From contig CP012809.1 in the NCBI GenBank assembly GCA_001936135.1, positions 2,963,501 to 3,027,500 on the forward strand: a stretch of DNA of 64,000 bases. The letters are read 5' to 3'. The stretch comes from Saccharomycopsis fibuligera x Saccharomycopsis cf. fibuligera. Lineage: Eukaryota; Ascomycota; Saccharomycetes; Ascoideales; Saccharomycopsidaceae. Position numbers and translations under genes: made by a program. The notes under the pieces were generated by a model. It had not been told where the DNA came from and made no database searches. It saw only the letters and a program-made list of their open reading frames with translations. How positions within the stretch are numbered: the stretch's first letter is position 1; the number at the start of each line of letters is the position of its first letter. Below are positions 1-11,031 of this stretch, in pieces.

Positions 1-1170
1 CTGCTTTTTGTTCTTTGTTCTTTGTATCATATAATTTCATATCATATGTATCATTTACGTTTATCGCTATAAATGCACAACCTAATATACTCATAGTCAG
101 CATATAAAATGCTAAGAAAATACTTATATAGCTGAATAAGTATAATATGATCACAGTATACTACTATACATGGCTACATGTTGGGTAGCAGTGTCCACCG
201 CACTTTCCCATTCCAGCTTGGTTCTCGAATTTGTAAGCTACGAAAAGTAACTGTCGTTTATGGCCATGACCATGGCAATGGTGGTGGCTGTGGCTGTGGC
301 TGTTGGTGTTGCTTTTTAGAAAGGGTAATGAAACTAGCCCCAAAGGGGTGCTTTAGAGTGTATTATGCAAGACTACCATCCCGAATCATAAACTGTGTTT
401 TGTAGATCACTATATAGAGTACAGTTGCCAAGAGCTGAATTAACTGACGTCAAATCATAATTTCTCCTCCTCCACGCCCCTCACATACGCCAAGAACGTT
501 TTTCTCCAATGAACCAAAAAACGTTTATTTATAAGCAGAAGTCTGTTAACATTAATATTAAGCAGTATAAGCAGTATTGCATAATCTTGTGTATAAAGTT
601 GAGTGCGTAAGTCATTTTATGTTATGTTTGGGCTGCTTGCGGTTAGCTTTAAGCATCTTTGCGTGGAATTATAATTATTGATCTGTTGTTTTTGTGGGGA
701 TTTTCGTGGGAAAACTCAATCTATAGGCCCACTTTATGATGTAGTAAGTACGCCTATATTATGAGATACTTCGAGGTCAGGGAGTGTGCCCCACCTCCCG
801 TGATAAAAGAATGACCAGTTATTGTTGAATCCCTGCAGGCATATATCAACAAACTTGTAGACACTGACATTGCAATACTGCGTGTTGATGTGAATTTACC
901 ACTACAAGCAAATCTCAAAAAAAAAAATCTTTGACAGACACAAACAAGTGATAAGCAATAATTCAAATTTACAGTACGACATTGAATTGGTTTGGGAAAA
1001 AAAAAAAAAAAAAAATTAAATGACAAGCACAGTCTGTGCAAATAGACATGATATAAGCATTTATGTACAAGGAAGCAAAGAGAAAAAAAAAATAAAAGAA
1101 AAAAAATACATGCAAAAGGTATCAAATATTACATTATATAGTACAAAAAGTTAAGAACCAACTATCTTGT
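1..1170. other. Non-coding stretch at left edge
   Basis: No convincing gene is visible. Short open frames here are low-complexity (Gly/Cys- or Phe-rich) and have no family resemblance. The right part, about 910-1130, holds several A-rich runs just downstream of the DSS1 stop and probably contains its 3' untranslated region. A CTATATAG palindrome lies near 410. Confidence 0.6.
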
Positions 1171-4100
1171 TTAGTTTTGTTTTCTTTTGACAACAATCTG
1201 CCCATCAACTGGATCTACATTGGTTATCTCAACCATCATTCTTTGTCCCGATACCGGAACTTTTTCATCTGGACCTAATTCATAGATCACACGAAGATTA
1301 TAATCCACCAAATTTCCAACCGTTATATCCGCACCTTCAGAAGTTTGATCTTCCGCAATCATTTCAAATTGGTTGTTTGGCGAGTTGTAATTGACATTGA
1401 TCAAATCAAACACGCTGCTGGCTTTTGTCTTGTTGCTGTCACCAGCAGCAGCACGGGCCACACTTTGTGACTGTCCATCATTGAGCAAGTTTATCAATGC
1501 GATGATTTTCCAATATGTGAGCGATTCTCTCTGTGCCTTTTTAATTAAATGTCCTTGATTTTGAATATACATTGCCTTTCCTGCTAACTGGTCAAATCTG
1601 AACGGATACAAAGCCTCTTCCTTTATTTGTTCCATACCGTTTCCACTTTTGCTTTTGCTCTTGCTCTTGCTTCTGCTTCTGCTTTTTCCTTCTTTTTGTA
1701 ACTGCTGCTCAAGTATTAAACCATGTGTTTGCCAGTGACTGACTAAATCGCCATATCTTCTTAGTGGAGAAGTACTAGGGTTATAGTTACGCAACCCTAA
1801 AAAGTTATGGCCAAAAGACTGGGTATTGATACTGCTTGCCTTGAGCAAAGAAAATATTTTGGTAAAATCGTCAAACGAGACAGTTTCGCCATTTTGACAC
1901 CGGTTTTGGATTTGCCGGAATGTATTGTAGATCAAGTTTTTATTGCTCTTTAAATTTTTGTCCTTGGATGATAATTTTCGCGATTCGAGGTAGCCAACTA
2001 TATGATCTAAGTTTCTGAAAATTGCTGGAACTTTATTATTGGCAAATATATTACCAGCGATAGAATTAGCCAAGATCATTAACTCACTGACTAAAATTTT
2101 GGAATCAGTTTCTGATTCTTTGATAATTTGTGGGGCCCCGTTAGCATCAAGTTGAACAGTGATGTTTTGTCGGCCAATGATCAATGCGCCATCCTTTACT
2201 CTGCCTTGTCTTAATATTTTGCTGACAGTTAATAAGTCATCAAGATCTTTCTTATATTGACTGTTGGCTTTGCTTGCTAAGATCTCGTCCACTTTGTTAT
2301 ATGTTACTTTTGGAAAATTCCGGACAATACCACCACTAATTTTGGCAGAATCTTTAATAATTTCTTTTGTCAATGGGTTGTACTGTATGCTGTATGTAAT
2401 GGTTCTTGTTGGTTGGCCATCTATTCCCAACCCTGCGATATCCGAAATCAATGATGGAAGCATAGGAATCACCGTTTCTGCTAAATAAACCGTAGAAGTC
2501 CGCTTTAATGCAATTTTGGAAATTGTTGAATCCGGAGTGAAGTATGATGCAGGGTCAGCAATATGAATATGTAACCACCATTCAGAATCACTTTTTCTTT
2601 CAATACTTAACCCATCATCAATTTCATGGGCGGTTTCTGCATCAATACAGTATACTGGTAAGTTTCCAAAATCGACTCTTTGATTTTTAATTGGATCTGG
2701 CAATTCGCCTTTTGAGTCTTTAAGATCTTCAACTGATAAACCGTCAAAATAGCTTTGTTCCAAATCGGTGATAAGATCTACATTAGTTTTGAGATTAGGT
2801 ATTTTCAAGCTGATGTTCCAGAGATTTGGGTTTTGATATATGAACCCTTGCGGCAAATTGTCAAGTTTTTGTAATAGGAAAAATGCACAAGTACGATTTA
2901 CTTTATCAACTTTGCCAAAAATTGTGATACGACGCAAGAAATTCAAAATAAATGATTCTCTGTCCCTATCGGTTATATTTCCAGCAGAATAATCTTTAAT
3001 CAACAGCATTAGTTCCTGGTAATATTGAGGAGGATGTCTGCCGTTATCTTTGTTTTTTAGCTTGTCATTGACAAACTTGATAATATCTTCTAAATGAAGC
3101 TTAATCCCATGATCATCAGTAACTTTGAGAGTCGTAGCTAAAGGCTTAGTTTCGAAAAACAATGGGCTCCTCGTATTTGTACTTACTGAACTCGATTTAA
3201 GAAACCACAATTCAGTTTGCTTCTTGATGCCCAAGTAGATTGCATACAAATAGGCACTATCATACACTTTTGGCAGCACAATATTATTGAATCCTTTGCC
3301 TAATCTATTGATCTTGCCATCATTGTTGAAACTAATATCTCCTTTCAAGTTATTTTTGATATACTGATAAGCAGCCAAGTATGAATCCAAATCGTTTTTC
3401 TGTTGTCGCTGTTGCTGTGACATAGAAGTTGATAGTTTTGTTCCTCGAGAACGAAATATCCCAAGCATATTGTTGAATTCAGTCAAGTCAAATTTTCTGG
3501 TGAAACGCTCAAGTTCAAAGATTGATATAGTTTGAACGTTGTTTGCTTGAAGCAACTTGTTAATTATGTTCAATTTCTGTGAAACTTCAGGCAACATTCT
3601 CCATGCACGCTCAGATATAACACTCAACTTGCTATTTAGTAACTTTCTAGCACTTTTTGGCACTTCAACTGATTCTTCAAAAGTTTGCCAATCACCGGCC
3701 AAGTACAATGTTTTTGCATCTGTGGTGGTCTCTGTATCTTTGGATGGCATAATCATGTCTCTAATCATATATTGGTCAAAGACCTTAGGTAATCTAAACT
3801 GTATTTTCGCTTTTGATGAGGGAACAACAATGCCGTTTCTTGTCAAAAATAAGTATTTCTGATCATTGACAAATAATGGAATTTTCACAATAACTGCAAG
3901 ATCAGCAATCAAAGACGTGCCAAAATTTGAATTCAATGGTGCCAACTGCACTACATCACCGACCGCTGGAGAAGAATAAGCATAATCAATATCAGAAATC
4001 TTAAGCGATGGATTCATTCTTTTTGGCCAATTAAGCGATTTGAACTTGAGATCAGGCTCTTGATACATTTTCCGCATCTTCAGTTCTGTCGTTGAGACAA

Positions 4101-4371
4101 TATCCGATAGATCCCTAATGTTAATATTTTCCAAATTTCTTCTCAAATCAAAAAGCTGACTACCCTTTCTTGACGAAGGTTGCCTGTCTTCTTTGCTAGC
4201 CGGCTTTGAGCTCTTGCTTCCATTTGCATTGGCTAAAGTAGCAGCAGCATCTTTATGGTTTGCCTCTGCTGAGTAAGGTCTCCGAGAGCTTAAGCGCCAC
4301 CCAAGTAGTTGCCTTTGTCTTTGTCTTTGGCATTTAAGGGCATGCGAAAACATCCCAGCATGATATGGCAT
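1171..4371 (-). CDS. DSS1: Mitochondrial 3'-5' exoribonuclease Dss1 (RNB family)
   Basis: This 1066-aa protein belongs to the RNase II/RNB family. In yeast the Dss1 nuclease works with the helicase Suv3 as the mitochondrial degradosome, degrading mitochondrial RNA and excised introns. The N-terminus (about residues 1-40) is rich in Arg and Ser, lacks acidic residues and ends in RRPYSAE, as expected of a matrix presequence. The RNB catalytic motif CIDAETAHEIDDGLS lies near residue 575, with Glu at the position where many RNase II enzymes have a third Asp. TVYLAETVIPMLPSLISD and SPLRRYGDLVSHWQTH are further conserved RNB blocks. A Ser/Lys repeat (SRSRSKSKSKSKSK) near residue 900 is a low-complexity insertion. 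The start is an ATG directly before the presequence. The length fits the family (about 970 aa in baker's yeast). Confidence 0.92.
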   Translation of the reverse strand: MPYHAGMFSHALKCQRQRQRQLLGWRLSSRRPYSAEANHKDAAATLANANGSKSSKPASKEDRQPSSRKGSQLFDLRRNLENINIRDLSDIVSTTELKMRKMYQEPDLKFKSLNWPKRMNPSLKISDIDYAYSSPAVGDVVQLAPLNSNFGTSLIADLAVIVKIPLFVNDQKYLFLTRNGIVVPSSKAKIQFRLPKVFDQYMIRDMIMPSKDTETTTDAKTLYLAGDWQTFEESVEVPKSARKLLNSKLSVISERAWRMLPEVSQKLNIINKLLQANNVQTISIFELERFTRKFDLTEFNNMLGIFRSRGTKLSTSMSQQQRQQKNDLDSYLAAYQYIKNNLKGDISFNNDGKINRLGKGFNNIVLPKVYDSAYLYAIYLGIKKQTELWFLKSSSVSTNTRSPLFFETKPLATTLKVTDDHGIKLHLEDIIKFVNDKLKNKDNGRHPPQYYQELMLLIKDYSAGNITDRDRESFILNFLRRITIFGKVDKVNRTCAFFLLQKLDNLPQGFIYQNPNLWNISLKIPNLKTNVDLITDLEQSYFDGLSVEDLKDSKGELPDPIKNQRVDFGNLPVYCIDAETAHEIDDGLSIERKSDSEWWLHIHIADPASYFTPDSTISKIALKRTSTVYLAETVIPMLPSLISDIAGLGIDGQPTRTITYSIQYNPLTKEIIKDSAKISGGIVRNFPKVTYNKVDEILASKANSQYKKDLDDLLTVSKILRQGRVKDGALIIGRQNITVQLDANGAPQIIKESETDSKILVSELMILANSIAGNIFANNKVPAIFRNLDHIVGYLESRKLSSKDKNLKSNKNLIYNTFRQIQNRCQNGETVSFDDFTKIFSLLKASSINTQSFGHNFLGLRNYNPSTSPLRRYGDLVSHWQTHGLILEQQLQKEGKSRSRSKSKSKSKSGNGMEQIKEEALYPFRFDQLAGKAMYIQNQGHLIKKAQRESLTYWKIIALINLLNDGQSQSVARAAAGDSNKTKASSVFDLINVNYNSPNNQFEMIAEDQTSEGADITVGNLVDYNLRVIYELGPDEKVPVSGQRMMVEITNVDPVDGQIVVKRKQN

Positions 4372-5412
4372 ATTATTAATATAACTAATTGAATTTCAGA
4401 CTCAAATAGCCCTTTTTTAGAACTTTTTGTCAATAAGTTATTGATCTGCCTAATGATCTTTTCAATAATTTACTTTTTTTTTTCTTTTTTTTTTTCTTTT
4501 TTAATTTTTTTTTTAGTGTCACGATGGCATCGCATATCGGTGCATGCAGTGCAGAAAATTCAACCTCAACATCAACAGGCTGTAAATAAGGCCGAGCTCT
4601 GTGGACTTTAACATGAATATATAATTATTTGTATTTAAACTTTGTCAATTCACATTGAATTTACACTGGTTGCTTTTTCATTAGTATAAAAACAATGCGG
4701 ATGGCCAGGGCATCTTTTTGCTCAGCATATTCAATCGCGTAAATGTTGAGATGCCTATCAGCAATTGTACTACTATTGCCAATGGATACCATATTTGTCA
4801 AAGCTTTTTCACTCTAATAGGAAGCGCAATAAACATTGCTTGTATTTCGGTTCTAGGATTACTGCCAGTAAGTGAACCAATCCGCAAATGCACCTGTATC
4901 TTAAGTTGAGTTCCAATATTGCAATTTGCGATTCCCACCGAGTGGTGCAAACTGGTGGCCGACTCCGGGTCTGCGGTTGAAATCCATTTCCGTATTATTT
5001 CGATTAAACTCAAATAATGAAAAAACCTTACCAATCAAAACAGCCATAAGCTCAACTCAATTGGTTGAAAAGTTTTTGAAAATTCAGATTTATTGCTTTT
5101 TCTTACCGTTTGATGATTGTGTTAGTACGCAATACTTCCACAATTCAATATTCCCTTCGATGTCACAGGTCACAAATAATTGACCTACTTCTTTGCTATT
5201 GCATTTCAAGCTATACGGACCGGTAAAGAGACAGTCCTTTATATTTTCAATTACTTTTCTAAAATCAATCAATACTGCGTTACCTTTGGCATTAAGCAAT
5301 GGGGTGGTTAATAGTTGGCAAATAAAGTAGAACGTAGAATATATTCAATCTATAGCAGGGATAATAAAAACAAACAGAAATGAAAACAAATGACTAACAA
5401 ACACTAGCCAGC
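4372..5412. other. Intergenic DSS1 / nitroreductase, mostly non-coding
   Basis: This is about 1 kb between two minus-strand genes. Next to DSS1 is a T-rich tract (about 4470-4515). Several short open frames exist on both strands; none matches a family I know except the WD-like fragment listed separately. The DSS1 promoter must lie in the left part. Confidence 0.5.
5090..5344 (-). pseudogene. Short WD-repeat-like fragment
   Basis: An open minus-strand frame of about 85 codons has no good ATG near its start. Near its end it reads KEVGQLFVTCDIEGNIELWKY, which has the spacing of a WD40 blade (hydrophobic strand, D-x-x-G-x-I-x-L-W). The frame cannot be extended upstream because the nitroreductase gene begins 70 bp away. 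It could be a relic of a WD-repeat gene, a small lineage-specific gene, or chance. I see no partner exons that would restore a full propeller. Confidence 0.2.
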
Positions 5413-6021
5413 TTACAAAGATTTAAATTCTTGAACTTCGTTTTCAATAAACAGTTTTTCTTTAGATGGCCCATCAATTGGCACTCCAAATGCCAACTGA
5501 GCGACAACATTCCATTTATCATTAACTTTACCCTTCAAAGCATTACCAACCCATTTATTCAAATGTTGCAAATTAGCCCCGAGTCCCAAAGCACTCAAAG
5601 CTTTCCAAATAGCAATTTCTGCTGAACCATTAGCATGAGCTGCCCAAAATGGGAACAATTCTTTGTATCCGACAAATTTAGCACTAATTTGATCAATGGT
5701 TTCTTGATCGTCAAAAAATACAATTGTGCCGTATGCGGTATCCTTCAACGATTTGGCTCTGGCGCTAAATGGAAACTCTTTGGTTTCTTCATAAACGGAA
5801 TCCCAAACTTTTTTATGAGCATCACCCCAGAGAATAATGGCTCTGATGCTCTGACTGTTAAAACTGGTTGGGGTATGTTTGACAAAATGTTGCACGATTT
5901 CCTTGACTTGCGCTTCAGTGACTTCAGATGGAAGTTCTGGTTTAAAATTGTAAACGGAGCGACGCTCGGTAGTGAGGTCTTTTAAGACTTCGACTTTTTG
6001 AGCAGCAGTAAGGTCGGACAT
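5413..6021 (-). CDS. Nitroreductase-family protein (Hbn1/Frm2-like)
   Basis: This 202-aa protein has the compact single-domain size of the fungal nitroreductase family that includes yeast Hbn1 and Frm2, FMN-linked NAD(P)H oxidoreductases tied to oxidative-stress and fatty-acid signalling. Diagnostic segments are the N-terminal RRSVYNFKPELP (the RRS phosphate/FMN-binding region), TPTSFNSQSIRAIILWG, FPFWAAHANGSAEIAIWKALSALGLGANLQH, and a C-terminal VAQLAFGVP. There is no signal peptide or membrane segment, so a cytosolic or nuclear location is likely. The start is the ATG at 6021, and the RRS motif sits at the expected position about 20 residues in. The exact orthologue and physiological substrate are unknown to me. 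Confidence 0.85.
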   Translation of the reverse strand: MSDLTAAQKVEVLKDLTTERRSVYNFKPELPSEVTEAQVKEIVQHFVKHTPTSFNSQSIRAIILWGDAHKKVWDSVYEETKEFPFSARAKSLKDTAYGTIVFFDDQETIDQISAKFVGYKELFPFWAAHANGSAEIAIWKALSALGLGANLQHLNKWVGNALKGKVNDKWNVVAQLAFGVPIDGPSKEKLFIENEVQEFKSL

Positions 6022-7081
6022 TGTATTTGTAGAGATAATTATTCTTGCGGTTAATTGCTTGATACAACTTTATTTTTCTTGTTTAGTGAATCGTTAACAT
6101 GTGGTCTTTATATACACATTTTAACAATCGTTCGTTTTTTAGTGGAAAGCAGGAATCCCAACTTAAGTTGACACATCAGTATTGTGGCATTTTGTGGCAA
6201 ACTCACTAATGCGTAGTTGCGATCTCGTAATCGGTCTTATCGGGTGTTGGCCCAATCGGGAATGCCACATACGGATGGATGTCTAACTTTTGTATTTCCG
6301 CCAACTAAGAGAAACCAAACAGAATATTTCAGAACGAGACTGAAAAATTGCAAAGCCTCAACTAGGCGCAAGTTGTACTGTTGGGAGTAGGCGCGATTAA
6401 AAAGATTAATAATACCGCATGTGGGTTTGGGCACCGAGTGTTTGGAGAAGTTTGGATATTACTTTACCAGTAACTTTCAATATTACATCTTTCACAATCT
6501 TTTTCCATCCAAGTTTCGTCCGCAACCTTTATGTAACAACCACTTTCCAAATGCCTGTCCGATCTGATATTGTGCTCGAAATTTGGCTGCTACGTTTTTT
6601 TCAAAATCAATATTTCTGGAACGTCGCAGCTTTGAGAAGTTAAGCTGGGTAGCTTTAACTCACTGCTAAAAGGTTTAAATTATGTGAGAGGGCATTCTAG
6701 CCGGAGGTATGGCAGTAACCCGAAAACTATCCAGGCCATTAAAACGGTATTATTAAGTATACACGCGTATTTAGTATTTGTGTACCAACATGAGAGTAGT
6801 AATAGGCAAAGACCTTAAAAAAGAAAGAAAAAGTAAGTTAACGTAATATACAAACAAATGTATAATAGAATGCGGAGCGGTAAATTTGTGGTTGTGACTT
6901 TGGAAATTGGTATGAAAATGAATTGAATAATACGAGATGCTGAACTGTCGCTATGCGAGAATAAAAAGATAGTAATGCTGGAAAAAAAAAGCAAAGAAAT
7001 ATCAAAAAAAAACATTAAAAATCGACAAATAAACAAAAAAAACAAAAAACAAAAAAAAGACAAAAAAAAAAAAGACACTCA
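6022..7081. other. Intergenic nitroreductase / FLX1 with telomere-repeat-like motif
   Basis: This 1.06-kb non-coding stretch lies upstream of the nitroreductase and downstream of FLX1. It holds a segment at 6271-6292 resembling the C. albicans-type telomere repeat (see findings), and A-rich runs at about 6978-7075 next to the FLX1 stop. Small open frames here are AT-skewed noise. Confidence 0.5.
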
Positions 7082-8215
7082 TTATTGCAAGAAATTCTTG
7101 ATATGCTCGTACGTCAAAAAGGTAATACAAGTAGCCGGCAAAGTTCTAAACAAATTAATGTACAACCCTTTATAAAAACCTCTCATACCTTCTTTAACAT
7201 AAGTTTCCTTGATGATTGTTCGAAGCTTGAGGCCGTGTGTGCTTTTAGCTACATGGGCTACTGGCTGCTGCTCACCGGCTAAATTAACCAATTGGAAATT
7301 ATATGACTGCAAACGAGACTTGAATAGTTGAAATGGATAAAATACAGTGGTTGAGATAACCTTGGAAATTGATGTTATATACAAGTATTCATAAAATGTG
7401 AACTTATGATTACAAATATTTTTTTCTTTGACTGAATCACCATTTGTGTTTGCATTTGTCAGTCGCAGTTTACTGAGATGGTAATGCTTTAGCGAATCAT
7501 AAATGGTGAAATAAAACGACCCCTGGCACACTGAGACAAGCCCCGGAGTAAATCCCTTGAAAAAAGTGCCAAAACTTTCATTCTTTAGTATCTTTGATAC
7601 CCCATCCAGAATCGATTTGTATGCATTGGGGAAATTTTTATTCGTTGATAGGAGTCGTGTTTTGAGCACCCAGATGGGATTACTGATCAAGGCAGTAACG
7701 GAACCCGCTATAAATGAGCTCACCAAATAGTTGAATTGTGGGTGTTGTCTAGCAACGTGATTGGGCACAATGCCTAAATTTTTCATGTCATTGTATAACG
7801 TAAAGTATAAACTCCAAGAAAATGCATTTCCAATCAAGTTTATAGAAAGACCACGATATAAGTTTTTGAATGCGTTGTGAAATTTTTTTGAAGATTTGAG
7901 GTTTGCGGAAGTTGACGAGGCAGTAGTACTTGTTGCAACAACACTATCGGTGGTGCTTACTAGATTTTTGACAATGTTTTGAAAAGATTTGAGTTGAGTT
8001 TTGGAATTGTAATCAAGTTGAAGTCGGACTTTTATTAAATCTAGTGGGTGGTTCACTATAGTGGTTAGAATCCCTGCAGAAAGACCTGAGATTACTTCTT
8101 TTGATCTCGGTGAAAGATCCCGTAGTCCATGGTACTGATGGTTTGGTATATGGGATGTAGATGACGATAATGACGATGAAGTTGCCGGCAGCAGAGGCAA
8201 AGTCAGTGTGCCCAT
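7082..8215 (-). CDS. FLX1: Mitochondrial FAD carrier Flx1 (SLC25 family)
   Basis: A 377-aa mitochondrial carrier with three tandem repeats, each with the P-x-[D/E/Q/W]-x-x-[K/R] signature: HPLDLIKVRLQL, NPIWVLKTRLLS and YPFQLFKSRLQS. The segment KEVISGLSAGILTTIVNHPLDLIKVRLQL is close to baker's yeast Flx1, as is YRGLSINLIGNAFSW. Flx1 sits in the inner mitochondrial membrane and moves FAD/FMN between matrix and cytosol, supporting flavoenzymes such as succinate dehydrogenase. The atypical residues in signatures 2 and 3 (Trp and Gln) are typical of the FAD/folate carrier branch. I chose the ATG at 8215 (MGTLTLPLL); the frame is open further upstream but without an ATG. A Ser-rich stretch of about 45 residues precedes the first repeat, longer than in baker's yeast. 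Confidence 0.88.
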   Translation of the reverse strand: MGTLTLPLLPATSSSLSSSTSHIPNHQYHGLRDLSPRSKEVISGLSAGILTTIVNHPLDLIKVRLQLDYNSKTQLKSFQNIVKNLVSTTDSVVATSTTASSTSANLKSSKKFHNAFKNLYRGLSINLIGNAFSWSLYFTLYNDMKNLGIVPNHVARQHPQFNYLVSSFIAGSVTALISNPIWVLKTRLLSTNKNFPNAYKSILDGVSKILKNESFGTFFKGFTPGLVSVCQGSFYFTIYDSLKHYHLSKLRLTNANTNGDSVKEKNICNHKFTFYEYLYITSISKVISTTVFYPFQLFKSRLQSYNFQLVNLAGEQQPVAHVAKSTHGLKLRTIIKETYVKEGMRGFYKGLYINLFRTLPATCITFLTYEHIKNFLQ

Positions 8216-11031
8216 TGTATTCGAAGCAAAAACCAAAAGCAGAAAACAGATCCGAATATATACAGAATTAGCAAAAACCAATTACTAAAATCTCAACCCC
8301 ACAAATGACCGCTAGTTTGATAAGTATGAAAACTGGAAAAAGCTGTCACTCACTCACTGACATCTATCCATCCATACTGAGAAACTCATCTTACACTCAT
8401 CGGAGCTCTAGGCTTTCAATCTTTTTTTTTGTCATCTAAATTTACCCTACTTTACTAGTAAAGATGCTCTTGCCAAAAATTGCTTCCGACGCCGGCACAG
8501 TTGCTTTGTCCATGTGATCGACGCACCTGTGAGCATAATACAGCATGCGCTCACATACATTATTGTGTCCCCAGAGCCCTCCACCGCACATATGCTAGCA
8601 TTACAACACATTATTGTGCTTTGAGACGGATCTGCGATCAACGTTGCATATTTCCAAACCAAAAACAACAGGATTAAATGCATCTAAATGCAGTCGTCTC
8701 TTTTCGTAGTTATTTATGAGTACAGATTTGAATTTTTTTGGATAAATATTTGCTTTTTTTTCAGGTTTCGCACATCATCAGTGTCCTTTTTTCTTTATAG
8801 CCTTGTACTATGGTGTTTACGAATTAATGTCATGCATTATTATTTTTCAGTTTAATGAATGTTTGGACTACTCATAATGTACAAATCAGTTCAGTGTAGC
8901 TCTACTTTTTTATTTTTATTTTTTTATTTTTTTTGTGTGTGTCAAAAATGAGCTAAATGCCGATTAAATAGCAACCTTTTTCGTCAGAAAAAGGTTCAGA
9001 AAAAGGTTGGAGATCTCAAGCTTCAGCTTGAGAAAGTATTTAAAAAGTCTACAGCGGATGCCTGTCGGGTGTCATGGTTCTTGTTCTGGATCCACACTCA
9101 AGGCAACGATGAGTTGGGGCAGCTTTCAGAATGTGGTGCGGAAAGTGGATAAAAGAACGAGTGGTTTTTATCTACGAGTTTATAATTATCAGAGCTCCCC
9201 GTCGTATTTTTATTAAGGGGATACCACTTAATTGAAAGTGTGTATCTCGCATATAAGCTATCGTTATATACATGGCTGTAGCTATGCTCATGTGCAAGCT
9301 TATATCGAGCGGATCGTAACTTGATTGTAAGATCCCTGAATTTTTGATTGATAATCATAAAGTCGACATCGACAACAATAACAAGTGGTTCAATGGGTTC
9401 CGAGTGTACAATTATAAAAAAGAAATAGCTCGTCTGCGAGTGTTGACCACACTCATTCATTCAGGACTGCCGGTATGCTCTGTAACTCGTCATAATCTCT
9501 CCTCGCTACTGCCAATCCAAAGCTCACTAAACTTCCTACTTTTTAAAGACGCGAGCTGTTGCCATTACATTTCAACTAAATTGAACGGCGAGTCCTAAGA
9601 TTGTATACAATACCAATCTAGCGAAACACCCGGTGTGCTTCCTAGTTAGCAGCTGCTACATCACTGCTACAGGTAGTCCAGGCATGGCCAAAAATAGCAG
9701 CGTTTTTACTGGATCTCATCAATCTGTGGGCTATTGCAGCAACTAGTTAGCCTTTGAAGGCTAATCAGTATATTTTGTAACTATATAGAGTAAGCAAGCA
9801 GGCTCTTGCATACTTACTTACTTTGCCACCCCTCAATCAGCCCTGGCCCTTGCCCTTGGGGGGACTGTGCACCATTATTGTAGTATAGTGCAAGCGTGTA
9901 ATAGCGAGCTTTCCGTTCTAGGTTCCCAGCGATCTAGCAGAAACGGCAGTATCATATCATATATATACATTGTAGTATACGCCGAACGAGTTGACGTTTT
10001 TGGACTTAGTGCCACTGGTCTCGTACCTCCCATTAGCGTATTTTCTTCATTCTTGTGGCTCTTAGCATCACTCGCTCACTTGTTTCCAGTTTTCTTACCT
10101 TTTCTCCTTTCCATTTCAGCGGATTGCAACAGGGCAAAAAAAAAAAAAAAAAAAAAAAAATTGAAAACTAAAACTAAAACTAAAATAACACAACACAGCA
10201 CAACCAGCACATAAGTTATAGTTCGTAACAACATAATAGGCACAAGACATTCCTCTCGAATAGAGCAGAACCATCAAGGATCCAATTCAACACTCTTTTC
10301 TTCTGGCTGAGTTCCAGTCATTCATTCTTTTGCAACAGTACGGTCTACCCATCGCCCTGGCGCCTGGTTTTGTTTCCAGAACTAGAAATTATTACGACGC
10401 AACAGAAACTAATACAGTTGTGTTATTGACTGCTACCTATCTATACTATACCACAGTGCATTTGTCCTTCATTGTATACTTGCTAAGCACAACAACGACA
10501 ATTGTGATCAAGGATATTGTCTGCGGATATCGTGTCTAACTTGCAAGTATCATTCCTACCTGCTGGGGCATCGCAAGTTAACAACGTTTTACAACTACAA
10601 CGGGCGCCAGCTCACCTTTTTTTATTTTTTATTTTTTATTTTTTTTTTTAGTCCTATATCAGAAATAGTTATTATTACCGTCATCAGACAATTTGCAAAC
10701 TGTGCACGTATCTCGTTTCACAACCCGCAGCGCACCACGCCCAAGTCAATCTTTTGCCTCTTATTCACAACAACCATCGCCACTGCTTATAGTCCTTCTT
10801 TAATCATTAACCAATCACAAGTAGCGCCCCTTACACTCGTTTTCAAGATACCTGTTATTACAAGATTAAGAATCACTAAAGCCAAGTAGGGACAAAATCA
10901 GTATTATTGAACATTATTCTGTTTATATTATGCCCCATTATTATCACCATCACTATCATTAACCACTATCACCTAACAACTACTTTCATTATATAATCGC
11001 AGACTAAAACAAAACAAACACTTTGCAAGAT
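8216..11031. other. 2.8-kb gene-free region upstream of ubiquitin-fold gene
   Basis: No gene is visible on either strand; the longest frames start at non-ATG codons and have no family features. A direct repeat of cagaaaaaggtt occurs at about 8984-9008, and an uninterrupted A run of about 23 lies near 10138-10160. The last 800 bp are CT/CA-rich and look like promoter and 5' leader of the gene at 11032. The region must also hold the FLX1 promoter at its left end. Confidence 0.5.

Noticed and set aside
754-1125. 123-codon minus-strand Phe-rich frame downstream of DSS1
   Set aside because: Poly-Phe from A runs on the plus strand; probably the DSS1 3' region.
4798-5047. Minus-strand frames between DSS1 and the nitroreductase, including one beginning MAVLIG with a GGTAAGG donor-like site
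   Set aside because: Looked for a spliced small gene, but no acceptor with a recognisable second exon was found.
9867-10214. 115-codon plus-strand frame upstream of the ubiquitin-fold gene
   Set aside because: Begins at GTG, ends in a poly-Lys run from an A homopolymer, and shows no family feature; lies in a promoter or leader region.
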